Shown piece by piece: positions 1 through 5,870 of a stretch of DNA of 38,141 bases. The first letter of the stretch is position 1. Every line of letters begins with the position of its first letter. The position numbers and the translations under genes are program-made. The notes beneath the pieces were generated by a model. The model made no database searches and was not told the DNA's origin. It worked only from the letters and a program-made list of their open reading frames with translations. The DNA is from a virus, in IMG/VR virus record IMGVR_UViG_3300008517_000033, positions 1 to 38,141 of that record. The stretch is one strand, 5' to 3'.

Positions 1-102
1 AATTAACGGAATTAATCCAATATAAATAAATGCACCATAAAAAACTGCTCCCATAAAAACTAATATGAATAACCAAGTTTTTATTTCAATTATTTCATTC
101 AT
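1..102 (-). CDS. Small membrane protein, 3' end outside window
   Basis: Starts MNEIIEIKTWLF and continues as a hydrophobic stretch through the window edge, so only the first 34 codons are present. Residues from about 9 onward form one transmembrane helix. Its ATG overlaps the TAA of the preceding gene (TAATG), the usual sign of translational coupling. Family not recognised; a small inner-membrane protein is all that can be said. Confidence 0.6.
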   Translation of the reverse strand, partial: MNEIIEIKTWLFILVFMGAVFYGAFIYIGLIPLI

Positions 103-338
103 TATTCAACCTTTCCGCCTGCTCTTTTAACCTCATCAATGTAATCCTGCTTTTCCCTTAACATATCAAGTTTAATATCTTTTTCTATTAAGACATCATT
201 TATCTTATCCCTAAGTACAATCATTTCTTCTTTTTCTAACCATAAAATAGATTTACCTTCTTCAAATTCTATTTCATAAGTTCTGCCTAATTTTTTAATA
301 GTTATTTCTTTACTTTTTGGTTCTAATCCTGCTTGCAT
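102..338 (-). CDS. Hypothetical protein, 78 aa
   Basis: A charged, soluble protein beginning MQAGLEPKSKEITIKKLG, with a predicted helical, lysine/glutamate-rich second half (residues 38-78). The start is fixed by an AAGGAGG site six bases upstream, itself preceded by a GC-rich hairpin. No family recognised. It is the last complete gene of the micro-gene train in this part of the window. Confidence 0.65.
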   Translation of the reverse strand: MQAGLEPKSKEITIKKLGRTYEIEFEEGKSILWLEKEEMIVLRDKINDVLIEKDIKLDMLREKQDYIDEVKRAGGKVE

Positions 339-356
339 TTTTCCTCCTTTTTAGGA

Positions 357-378
357 GAGGCGGTTTTCACGCCGCCTC
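357..378 (-). promoter_or_regulatory. GC-rich hairpin in front of a Shine-Dalgarno site
   Basis: Seven-base perfect inverted repeat GAGGCGG / CCGCCTC with an 8-base loop that contains the stop codon of the upstream gene. No T-tract follows. The downstream bases TCCTAAAAAGGA could pair with the AAGGAGG of the next gene, so the segment can fold so as to hide or expose that ribosome binding site. Confidence 0.5.
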
Positions 379-558
379 GTCCCTTGTTATTTCCGATATT
401 CGCTTATTTGCAATCCTGCTATATTCCAGAGATTTATGTATGTGTCTTAGTGCTTTCCTTGAACTTCTTATCGTATCGTTTATGGCTTCTCTGGCGTCCA
501 GCAGATTTGCGTGTGAATCCATATTCTTATATAATATTTCAATATTTTTTTTCTTCAT
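367..558 (-). CDS. Hypothetical protein, 63 aa
   Basis: Starts MKKKNIEILYKNMDSHANLL and is predicted to be all alpha-helical with many Arg/Lys. The inner ATG at 558 is preferred over a longer possible start at 618 because an AGGGGAT ribosome site lies five bases ahead of it and the longer form would overlap the preceding cysteine-rich gene. Function unknown. Confidence 0.55.
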   Translation of the reverse strand: MKKKNIEILYKNMDSHANLLDAREAINDTIRSSRKALRHIHKSLEYSRIANKRISEITRDEAA

Positions 559-569
559 TTTTAAATCCC

Positions 570-719
570 CTACCCCATACACCAACCACGACACGATCCA
601 CTTTTGGTATACGGACATTTCTTTTTATTCTTAAAGCATTTACCATTAATTTCCTTGTACTTATTTCTTCCGTATTCTTCATAGAATTTATCTATCTCTT
701 TTTGATTTTCGTTATTCAT
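570..719 (-). CDS. Cysteine-rich micro-protein, 49 aa
   Basis: MNNENQKEIDKFYEEYG followed by a C-terminal half with four cysteines (C-x6-C-x7-C-x3-C) and several lysines. Likely a small metal-binding fold. The ATG overlaps the TGA of the preceding 36-aa gene by four bases. No family recognised. Confidence 0.5.
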   Translation of the reverse strand: MNNENQKEIDKFYEEYGRNKYKEINGKCFKNKKKCPYTKSGSCRGWCMG

Positions 720-826
720 TTATTTATCCTAACTGGTAATTTTTCTGGTTCTTTAACTGGTAGTTCTTTCGGTTTGACGATTGGCTCTACCCTTAAAATT
801 CTTTTTGGTTCTCCTATGTATGTCAT
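716..826 (-). CDS. Pro/Glu/Lys-rich micro-protein, 36 aa
   Basis: MTYIGEPKRILRVEPIVKPK, continuing as KELP/KEPEKLPV repeats. Short proteins of the pattern 'YIGEPKR..VEP...P..EP' occur in many phage genomes, always uncharacterised. Start (ATGA) overlaps the stop of the preceding 237-aa gene, supporting real translation. Confidence 0.55.
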   Translation of the reverse strand: MTYIGEPKRILRVEPIVKPKELPVKEPEKLPVRINK

Positions 827-1536
827 TTGAATAACTCCTTTTCTAAATAATCTTTATAATAAATAATTGGTACTTTGTAGTAACTTTGTAATGATTTAAT
901 AATATCTTCTTCTTTAAATGTTCCGATACTTGATTCTAACGAACCACTACCCCACCATGAAGAATTGAATGGTGGTTGTGGTGAGGGCTGTGGCGTTTGT
1001 TGATGTTGATATACACCAAGGGTTTGTTGAAATGCTGACTGTTGTGCTAATGCCTGTTGCATTGCCTCGTACCAAGTTCGCATTAACTGTTCTTCTTCAT
1101 TTTTCTCTTTCTTTTTTATCTTTTTCCTTTTAGGTTTTTCAGTACATCTTATAGATAATTCATTATCAAAACATAGTATCAACTTCTTTATCTTTGCTTT
1201 TTCCGCCCTATACCCGTCCCTGTGTTCTATCACCCTACCAGTGGCTTCAACCTCACCAGCAATTGGTTCTTCTAATCTTTTAATATAATCAATAAAATCC
1301 ATTTTATATTTATATATATAAAATCCACATTCACAATTAAAATCAGGAACTTTGTGTTTTTTATTCTTTAAACACTTAGCAATGTTTATATCATTTTTCC
1401 AATATTCGGCTTTATCACCAATACCTATACCTTTTAATCTAAATTCTTTTTTTCTTTTATTAATGCAGACAATATTAAAAGTTCTATATCCAATTATGGG
1501 TTCTATAACTAATTGTTCTTCTTTGTTATTTTCCAT
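823..1536 (-). CDS. Conserved phage protein with Cys cluster and low-complexity tail, 237 aa
   Basis: Residues 12-125 carry a recognisable conserved pattern: 'EPIIGYRTF' at the start, a tryptophan-containing loop, one cysteine near residue 55, then C-E-C-G-F-Y-I-Y, and 'GRVIEHRDGYRAEKA' near residue 105. This arrangement is common in uncharacterised actinobacterial and phage proteins. The middle (about 135-150) is a lysine-rich stretch and residues 155-200 are Gln/Pro/Ser-rich, probably disordered. The cysteines suggest metal binding. Function unknown. Confidence 0.6.
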   Translation of the reverse strand: MENNKEEQLVIEPIIGYRTFNIVCINKRKKEFRLKGIGIGDKAEYWKNDINIAKCLKNKKHKVPDFNCECGFYIYKYKMDFIDYIKRLEEPIAGEVEATGRVIEHRDGYRAEKAKIKKLILCFDNELSIRCTEKPKRKKIKKKEKNEEEQLMRTWYEAMQQALAQQSAFQQTLGVYQHQQTPQPSPQPPFNSSWWGSGSLESSIGTFKEEDIIKSLQSYYKVPIIYYKDYLEKELFK

Positions 1537-1679
1537 ATTTCCTCATCCCATTTTTTATAATATTTACATTCTCTTACTGGAATTGAATTACAAATATCAC
1601 ATTGCATACTTTTACAATCCTTATCACTACAAGTAGCACATAGACATTTATTACAAATTTTTAATGTTTTTGTTTTCAT
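1509..1679 (-). CDS. Cysteine-rich micro-protein, 56 aa
   Basis: MKTKTLKICNKCLCATCSDK and onward, with nine cysteines in CxxCxCxxC and later C-x4-C-x2-C groupings, typical of one or two zinc sites. ATG overlaps the TGA of the upstream gene and its end overlaps the start of the downstream 237-aa gene by 28 bases. No family recognised. Confidence 0.6.
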   Translation of the reverse strand: MKTKTLKICNKCLCATCSDKDCKSMQCDICNSIPVRECKYYKKWDEEIWKITKKNN

Positions 1680-2113
1680 TTTAGTAATTGTTTAAGTAAT
1701 TTTATTTTAGCTATGAGGGGGTTACTGTTTAATACATATAATTCCGTAAATTCTTCTTGGGGTTTAAATACACCACAACGCCAATTAACAAATGGGCTAT
1801 AGAATACTGAAATCCTATAAGACCAATAACTTTTCTCGCTTATCCTTACTATCTCCTCATCTAACTGGTCGCCCGTGGGTAGCCAGACAACCTTCCCCCT
1901 ATTCCTACTATAATCAGCGCCCATGTATTTTTGTTCAGACATTGCGTATGTTTTCCAAAATTTATTAGGCAACGTCTTTACCATTAAAATATCTATCTTA
2001 AATTTATAAAATCTGTCAAAGCATAAATCCCAAACTTTTAATTTTTTTCTTAACCTCTGTATCTCTTCACAATCACATTCTTTTATATATTCTTTTGTAA
2101 AATTGTTGTTCAT
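1676..2113 (-). CDS. Conserved hypothetical phage protein, 145 aa
   Basis: Contains a central 'VWLPTGDQLDEEI' motif (about residues 75-88) seen in a widespread family of uncharacterised phage proteins ('VWLPTQDQLQ' type). The N-terminus has CDCEE followed by a basic helix. The two flanking overlaps (four bases each) place it in the same polycistron as the cysteine-rich neighbours. No catalytic motif recognised. Confidence 0.6.
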   Translation of the reverse strand: MNNNFTKEYIKECDCEEIQRLRKKLKVWDLCFDRFYKFKIDILMVKTLPNKFWKTYAMSEQKYMGADYSRNRGKVVWLPTGDQLDEEIVRISEKSYWSYRISVFYSPFVNWRCGVFKPQEEFTELYVLNSNPLIAKIKLLKQLLK

Positions 2114-2346
2114 TTCAAACTCCTATAATCTCTTTTGTTTTCCTTATCATTTCCTTTATGCCAAGAACAATAACCAAAATTAGGATTAGTAATTATACCT
2201 ACGTGAATACATTTACCTTTATTGTATTCGCTGCAGGTATTGCACTTTCTGTTTATTTTTTTCGTTGTTCTGTATATTCCTTCTAGTGGCACAGTTTTTA
2301 ACATTTTTACCTTTTCCCAATTTAATATGTCTTCGTATTCAAGCAT
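2110..2346 (-). CDS. Small Cys-containing protein, 78 aa
   Basis: Starting at MLEYEDILNW, the protein has CNTC...C...C-x-W-H in its second half, consistent with a single zinc site. A GTG at 2367 is a possible longer start, but the ATG at 2346 follows the TAA of the upstream 30-aa gene by two bases and is favoured by coupling. Function unknown. Confidence 0.55.
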   Translation of the reverse strand: MLEYEDILNWEKVKMLKTVPLEGIYRTTKKINRKCNTCSEYNKGKCIHVGIITNPNFGYCSWHKGNDKENKRDYRSLK

Positions 2347-2348
2347 TG

Positions 2349-2441
2349 TTATTTGGTTTCGTGCCACTCCCTTAAATAAGCACGATTCATTTCTTTTATT
2401 AGTTTTATAATTCCCTTTAAAATTTGTTTTAGTTTATTCAT
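2349..2441 (-). CDS. Micro-protein, 30 aa
   Basis: MNKLKQILKGIIKLIKEMNR then YLREWHETK: an amphipathic basic helix. The start overlaps the stop of the XRE-like gene and has a GGAGGT site five bases upstream that sits right after a strong hairpin. Very short, but ribosome site, overlap and tandem placement argue for translation. Confidence 0.45.
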   Translation of the reverse strand: MNKLKQILKGIIKLIKEMNRAYLREWHETK

Positions 2442-2721
2442 TGTTACCTCCCGGGGATAGTTGGACGCTCCTATCCCCGTTGTCATTATTATGGGTGGTG
2501 GTTTTATTTATTTCTTCTAAATCCTCTAATTTATTTATAAAGTCTTTATTTGATTTAATAATTATTTCTTGAACATTATTTATATACTGTCTTGAATAAC
2601 CCATTTGGTTTGCTAAATCTTTGATTCCTAATTTCAATTTCTTCCTTATCCTCCTAATTCGTTTACTGACCCTGTAGCGCTCTAATGTCTCTTGCCAGTA
2701 CTCTTTATTACTTCTAATCAT
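2434..2721 (-). CDS. XRE-like DNA-binding protein, 95 aa
   Basis: Residues 30-52 (LGIKDLANQMGYSRQYINNV) form a helix-turn-helix of Cro/CI (XRE) type, preceded by a strongly basic segment (RVSKRIRRIRKKLK) that could add DNA contacts. The C-terminal 30 residues are polar and probably disordered. Probably a phage transcription regulator. A perfect CGTATATATACG palindrome lies 16 bases upstream of the ATG and is a candidate operator. Confidence 0.65.
   Translation of the reverse strand: MIRSNKEYWQETLERYRVSKRIRRIRKKLKLGIKDLANQMGYSRQYINNVQEIIIKSNKDFINKLEDLEEINKTTTHNNDNGDRSVQLSPGGNNE
2452..2479 (-). promoter_or_regulatory. Strong hairpin before a Shine-Dalgarno site
   Basis: Nine-base perfect stem CGGGGATAG / CTATCCCCG with a 10-base loop, inside the 3' end of the XRE-like gene and directly adjoining the GGAGGT of the next gene. 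It has no T-tract, so it is more likely a translational or RNA-stability element than a terminator. Confidence 0.5.
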
Positions 2722-2737
2722 TACTCTTAAAATTGCC

Positions 2738-2749
2738 CGTATATATACG
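2738..2749. promoter_or_regulatory. Perfect 12-bp palindrome, candidate operator
   Basis: CGTATATATACG is a perfect palindrome just upstream of the XRE-like gene. Its inner ten bases, GTATATATAC, recur at the centre of the 26-bp palindrome at 37904-37929, which suggests a shared DNA-binding protein. Confidence 0.4.
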
Positions 2750-2776
2750 CTTTATAATTAAAACAAACAGCATATC

Positions 2777-2905
2777 TTATCCCCCAAATCTTTTTATCCA
2801 TATCCTTTCCCGTATCCTTCTTTGTAATCCATACATTTCTTTTGCTATCTTTTTAAATTTGTAAAACAGTATCCTTTTCCTTAACCAACTTTTAAATTTA
2901 TACAT
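2777..2905 (-). CDS. Basic micro-protein, 42 aa
   Basis: MYKFKSWLRKRILFYKFKK, ending RERIWIKRFGG; about one third Lys/Arg plus aromatic residues. An AAAGGAAGAA site lies directly before the ATG, and the start overlaps the preceding gene. Could be a nucleic-acid-binding or membrane-active peptide; no family recognised. Confidence 0.45.
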   Translation of the reverse strand: MYKFKSWLRKRILFYKFKKIAKEMYGLQRRIRERIWIKRFGG

Positions 2906-3032
2906 TTCTTCCTTTCGGTGGTAATGGCAAGTAACCATTAAAACGAGTAACCTCTGGCCATTGCTCCTTAGGAAAATAAGTTATAATCGGATGATATTCT
3001 TGGATTTCTTTTTCCCAATCTTCTTTTGTCAT
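2898..3032 (-). CDS. Micro-protein, 44 aa
   Basis: MTKEDWEKEIQEYHPIITYF, ending in a Gly/Pro-rich tail (PLPPKGRNV). A GAGGAGG site six bases upstream makes this a convincing small gene. Function unknown. Confidence 0.5.
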   Translation of the reverse strand: MTKEDWEKEIQEYHPIITYFPKEQWPEVTRFNGYLPLPPKGRNV

Positions 3033-3059
3033 TTCTTCCTCCTCATTAATAATTACAAT

Positions 3060-3494
3060 CTATATAATTTCTGATAATTGTTTTTCTAACCATTCTTTCT
3101 TCTCAGGAATTCTAAGCCAGTAATAAATAGTACCTTTTGAAACCCCAAATCTATTTGCTATTATTCTTATCGGTATATCGTATTTAAGAACATATTTGGT
3201 AGGCCTACCCTTCACTGATTTACCCCCACTATTACAATGCAATGGATCGTGACAATTTCTACACAAAGCTATTAAATTATCTATAGAATGATTACTCTTA
3301 TCTCCATCTATGTGATGAACTAGGTTTGCAGGTTTACCACAAATTTCACACTTGCCTTTTGATTTTTTTAAAACTTCAATTCTTCTTTTCTTTAATAAGA
3401 TATGGTTAGGATATTCAGAAACCCCATTATTCCAGCGAGGATTACCTTCTCCTGTCATTATTTTTTTGTGCATTTCTCTTAAATCTTTACGCAT
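3060..3494 (-). CDS. HNH endonuclease fused to a helix-turn-helix, 144 aa
   Basis: The HNH fold is clear: CEIC (49-52), HH (60-61), Asn73, then C78-x2-C81-H82 and H86. A 'GNPRWNNG' linker typical of phage homing endonucleases precedes it. Unusually, residues 97-130 (GRPTKYVLKYDIPIRIIANR onward) form a resolvase-like helix-turn-helix in place of a NUMOD domain, presumably giving sequence recognition. Likely a free-standing homing endonuclease. No strong ribosome site precedes the chosen ATG; the Met at residue 9 is an alternative start. Confidence 0.8.
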   Translation of the reverse strand: MRKDLREMHKKIMTGEGNPRWNNGVSEYPNHILLKKRRIEVLKKSKGKCEICGKPANLVHHIDGDKSNHSIDNLIALCRNCHDPLHCNSGGKSVKGRPTKYVLKYDIPIRIIANRFGVSKGTIYYWLRIPEKKEWLEKQLSEII

Positions 3495-3530
3495 TAGTTT
3501 TAATTTATTATATTAATATCTTTATTCTCT

Positions 3531-3728
3531 TTATATTTCGCCTTCGTTAAAAAATAATTTATCAATTGGAATATTTAGATATACTGATATAAGTTTAATA
3601 TATTTTCTACGTGGATAATTTTTACCTTGTGTCCAGTTATTGACACGTTGAGGACTTACATTTAATTGTCTTGCAAGCTCAGCTTTTGTAATGCGTTTCT
3701 GATATAAAATTTCATTTAAATTATTCAT
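3531..3728 (-). CDS. XRE-family repressor-like protein, 65 aa
   Basis: MNNLNEILYQKRITKAELAR with a textbook Cro/CI helix-turn-helix over residues 12-38 (AELARQLNVSPQRVNNWTQG). It lacks a C-terminal dimerisation or peptidase domain, so it resembles Cro or short repressors. The start at 3728 is chosen because the consensus -10 box lies only seven bases upstream, making the transcript leaderless like lambda cI from PRM. An ATG at 3737 overlaps the -10 box and is unlikely to be used. Candidate lysogeny switch protein. Confidence 0.8.
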   Translation of the reverse strand: MNNLNEILYQKRITKAELARQLNVSPQRVNNWTQGKNYPRRKYIKLISVYLNIPIDKLFFNEGEI

Positions 3729-3735
3729 ATTTCTC

Positions 3736-3763
3736 ATTATAAAGGTTATTTTTAGATTGTCAA
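3736..3763 (-). promoter_or_regulatory. Sigma70-type promoter of the XRE repressor
   Basis: TTGACA (3763-3758) and TATAAT (3741-3736) are both consensus, separated by 16 bases. The expected start point coincides with the ATG of the repressor gene, predicting a leaderless mRNA. Confidence 0.75.
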
Positions 3764-3821
3764 TAGAAATTTTATTTAATTAGAAAAACTTTTTGACAAT
3801 ATAAACAACAAATTTTAGGGC

Positions 3822-3874
3822 AAAAAAAATAGGGTAGCAATATACCAATAATTAATATTGATATACCACTACCC
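3822..3874 (-). terminator. Very long intrinsic terminator
   Basis: GGGTAG...CTACCC closes a 19-base-pair stem (with G-U pairs) around a 5-base loop, followed by TATTTTTTTT. It ends the unit holding the tRNA-like element and insulates the repressor gene from late transcription. Confidence 0.85.
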
Positions 3875-3878
3875 AAAT

Positions 3879-3975
3879 TGGTGGACGTGGTGATGAATCG
3901 AACATCACGTTGACTAGACTAACCGAACGTGAAACACATTCCAAAATTAACCTGCCCGAACCATTACAGCCCCAT
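3879..3975 (-). ncRNA. tRNA-3'-end-like element (possible attP or small RNA)
   Basis: The 3' part has a tRNA T-arm (TGATG TTCGATT CATCA) and ends CACGTCC-A-CCA, resembling the 3' end of a tRNA or tmRNA. The 5' part (GGGGCTGTAATGGTTCGG) resembles a tmRNA 5' end but does not pair with the 3' end, and one extra base separates the T-stem from the acceptor strand. No complete cloverleaf can be drawn. The element sits between two terminators and between lysis genes and repressor, the usual location of attP, so a phage copy of a host tRNA/tmRNA 3' end is the best reading. Confidence 0.3.
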
Positions 3976-3976
3976 T

Positions 3977-4005
3977 AAAAAATCCCGATACAAAGGCGTC
4001 GGGAT
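3977..4005 (-). terminator. Intrinsic terminator after the holin-like gene
   Basis: ATCCCGA / TCGGGAT stem of seven pairs, 10-base loop, then TTTTTT. The bases 4006-4076 upstream, between the holin-like stop codon and this terminator, contain further small hairpins (for example TCCC-GAAT-GGGA) and no gene. Confidence 0.85.
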
Positions 4006-4076
4006 AAGCGCTTCCCATTCGGGACTGTCCTAAACTGGTCCGCATTGTTAAGAGGCGTTCTAGGATCTATTACTTA

Positions 4077-4346
4077 TTATTTTACCACACCATAAACCTT
4101 TAATACATCAAAATAAGAACCTGCAGCAAATACAGCCCCAGCTTTTACCATTACAGAAAATACATTTGTGTCAAGTTTTGCAGCCACTACCAATATAGCA
4201 AATATAACAGCAATTGCACCATTGATTCCTATAATTAGTTTTGGGTCTACATTTACTTTTATTTTTATTATTTGCCAAATTCCCAGAACTATAAAACCTA
4301 AAAGAAATGTAAGCAAATTAATATCTAACATAAAACTAAATTCCAT
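4077..4346 (-). CDS. Holin-like membrane protein, 89 aa
   Basis: Beginning MEFSFMLDINLLTFLLGFIV, the protein has two clear transmembrane helices (about residues 8-28 and 38-56), a weaker third hydrophobic segment (63-80) and a short basic end, the size and shape of phage holins. The start is set by AGGAGGTGA six bases upstream. Position downstream of the endolysin and just before the end of the late transcript supports a lysis role, but no named holin family could be assigned. Confidence 0.6.
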   Translation of the reverse strand: MEFSFMLDINLLTFLLGFIVLGIWQIIKIKVNVDPKLIIGINGAIAVIFAILVVAAKLDTNVFSVMVKAGAVFAAGSYFDVLKVYGVVK

Positions 4347-4357
4347 TATTTCACCTC

Positions 4358-4477
4358 CTAGCATTTAGAAAATCCACATACAATACAGTAAGGGCAGTTC
4401 CCCCCATTTTGTAATTCTGCACCGCAATCAGGACAAATATTTTCATCTACCAATTTACAATATTCGGATGTATTCAT
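4358..4477 (-). CDS. Zinc-ribbon micro-protein, 39 aa
   Basis: Contains CPDCG (15-19) and CPYCIVCGFSKC at the end, a treble-cysteine zinc ribbon of the type found at the C-terminus of class II ribonucleotide reductases and as stand-alone phage genes. A GGAGATAAT site precedes the ATG. Its stop lies inside the ribosome binding site region of the holin-like gene, suggesting coupling. Role unknown. Confidence 0.55.
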   Translation of the reverse strand: MNTSEYCKLVDENICPDCGAELQNGGNCPYCIVCGFSKC

Positions 4478-4611
4478 TTTATTATCTCCGATAGTTGTCA
4501 ATTCTGTTATCCTTTCTAATTGGTCAAAAACGTTTACACTTATTAAAATGTGTCTATGTTTTAGACCATATAATCATTTCATAAAGTCATAATTTTTTAT
4601 GATTATCTGAA

Positions 4612-4842
4612 TTAATCCCATAATTTTAGGGTTTCTTCTTCCAGCAGGTCATATAGCTTATCTCTCACCTTACTGGCAAAATCCTGTTCTTCGGGAGTAT
4701 TATTATATGAGTTATATTTAGTTATATCCCTTAGCCAGTTATCCAGGTCTTGGAGTAAGTATCTATAACTTCCCCCATTTATGGCATTATAATATTCTTC
4801 CTGGTCGGTTGCGGTATCAAATTCTAATTTTAATTTTGGCAT
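4612..4842 (-). CDS. Conserved phage protein, 76 aa
   Basis: MPKLKLEFDTATDQEEYYNA then NGGSYRYLLQDLDNWLRDITKY: a family of small phage proteins with an 'FDLP.D.E....A.NG..Y...L.D.D..LR...KY' pattern, common near replication or lysis genes and of unknown role. Start fixed by AAGGAGAAT; an 8-base inverted repeat (TTGTTCAC / GTGAACAA, 4855-4875) sits directly before that site. Confidence 0.65.
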   Translation of the reverse strand: MPKLKLEFDTATDQEEYYNAINGGSYRYLLQDLDNWLRDITKYNSYNNTPEEQDFASKVRDKLYDLLEEETLKLWD

Positions 4843-4854
4843 AACTTATTCTCC

Positions 4855-4875
4855 TTGTTCACAACTAGTGAACAA
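4855..4875 (-). promoter_or_regulatory. Inverted repeat abutting a Shine-Dalgarno site
   Basis: TTGTTCAC-TAGTT-GTGAACAA on the minus strand: eight perfect pairs, its last bases being the first bases of AAGGAGA. A second inverted repeat, TTTCAAC-GTTT-GTTGAAA, lies at 4930-4947. Either could be an operator or an RNA hairpin controlling the 76-aa gene. Confidence 0.45.
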
Positions 4876-4975
4876 CTTTAATTAGTGAATAGATTTATAG
4901 TTGTAAACTTGTTTCATTAAATCCCTATATTTCAACGTTTGTTGAAACAGGTATAGAATTGAAACTTATATCGAA

Positions 4976-5064
4976 TACATTTTGTAGTCAATTATATACA
5001 AATTGTAGTCAACTTTAATTACAGTTATATTTTTGGTACAATGTTGTACTAATTCTACAATGTA
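4976..5064. promoter_or_regulatory. Cluster of TACAA...TTGTA palindromes
   Basis: Four related palindromes occur in 89 bases: TACATTTTGTA (4976-4986), TACAAATTGTA (4997-5007), TACAATGTTGTA (5037-5048) and TACAATGTA (5056-5064). The first two belong to a near-perfect 17-base direct repeat spaced exactly 21 bases, both carrying TTGACTACAA on the minus strand. This looks like a multi-site operator between the phosphoesterase gene and the downstream lysis-end genes. Confidence 0.4.
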
Positions 5065-5810
5065 TAATAATGTTTGCCGTATAGGATAAACGGATGCTTT
5101 CGTGGTATTATAATCTGATGTACATTAAATTTATCTTTAACGAATTTGACTACTGATATGCAGTATTGCCAGTTGGGGAAAGGTTTTTTAAACCATTCCC
5201 AAGCCAATTTAAAATCACACAGGCAACCATTCTCCCAGAATCCAAAATCACCGCCTGATTTATTTGAAGCACAACAAAAACCAGCCCTATGGGTATGCCC
5301 CATTATCCCACTTACCCATTGTTCATATAGTTCGTTCTTAGCAGTATATCCGGCAAACTTTCTCGCACTCGTACCGTGCTGGTAGTGAAAGTCATTATAT
5401 ACATACTCGCTTCCATAGGGGATTGATTTATAGCCGTAGTCTTTAAGCCCTATCTTTTCGTTCATATTGATAAGGCCTTCTACTGCGTGGTGAGCTGATA
5501 AATAACTATTGAATCTGTCTTCGTGATTTCCAAATAGGAATATTTTATCCGCTTTGCCGACTGCGTCCGATACCTTAGCGTTTGTCTCATAACCAGCTTT
5601 AAAATCCTGTGCTATGGTAGTTACTCTATCGGCTCTTTTATCAAATTTAGAGATTGACGGACAATCCACCTGGTCTCCCAAGTTAATCAGTTTGTCAGGT
5701 TTTAAGTTCTTTGCAAACTTTAATACTAAGTCAAGTATCTCTTTATGATAATATGGTGCGTGTAAATCATTTATTACAAGGTGAGTCTCAATACTGTTTT
5801 TGTCAAAAAT
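5055..5810 (-). CDS. Calcineurin-like metallophosphoesterase, about 251 aa, AUU start
   Basis: All metallophosphoesterase motifs are present: DLH (15-17), GDQVD (45-49), GNHE (94-97), a later H-Y-Q-H block and GHTH. Family members hydrolyse phosphodiester or phosphomonoester bonds using two metal ions. Phage versions are usually of unknown substrate. The first ATG/GTG/TTG in frame would cut off the essential DLH motif, so the true start must lie upstream. The only plausible start is ATT at 5810, five bases after a perfect AAGGAGG (5822-5816); an upstream in-frame TAA rules out anything much longer. It follows a large structured RNA. Confidence 0.75.
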   Translation of the reverse strand: MFDKNSIETHLVINDLHAPYYHKEILDLVLKFAKNLKPDKLINLGDQVDCPSISKFDKRADRVTTIAQDFKAGYETNAKVSDAVGKADKIFLFGNHEDRFNSYLSAHHAVEGLINMNEKIGLKDYGYKSIPYGSEYVYNDFHYQHGTSARKFAGYTAKNELYEQWVSGIMGHTHRAGFCCASNKSGGDFGFWENGCLCDFKLAWEWFKKPFPNWQYCISVVKFVKDKFNVHQIIIPRKHPFILYGKHYYTL

Positions 5811-5870
5811 AATAGCCTCCTTGTTAGATTAATATTTACCAGACAACTTATCAAAATTGTTAAGTTTCTA

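Noticed and set aside
333-830. Long open frame on the plus strand (165 codons)
   Set aside because: It is antisense to four convincing minus-strand micro-genes with overlaps and ribosome sites, has no ribosome site of its own and its product is a hydrophobic low-complexity string typical of an AT-rich antisense frame.
3793-3815. Plus-strand promoter (TTGACA at 3793)
   Set aside because: No acceptable -10 box follows at 16-18 bases and no plus-strand gene lies downstream.
3879-3975. Complete tRNA or tmRNA gene
   Set aside because: The 5' strand does not pair with CACGTCC, no anticodon arm or tag reading frame could be built and the length (about 97) is too short for tmRNA. Only the 3' end is tRNA-like.
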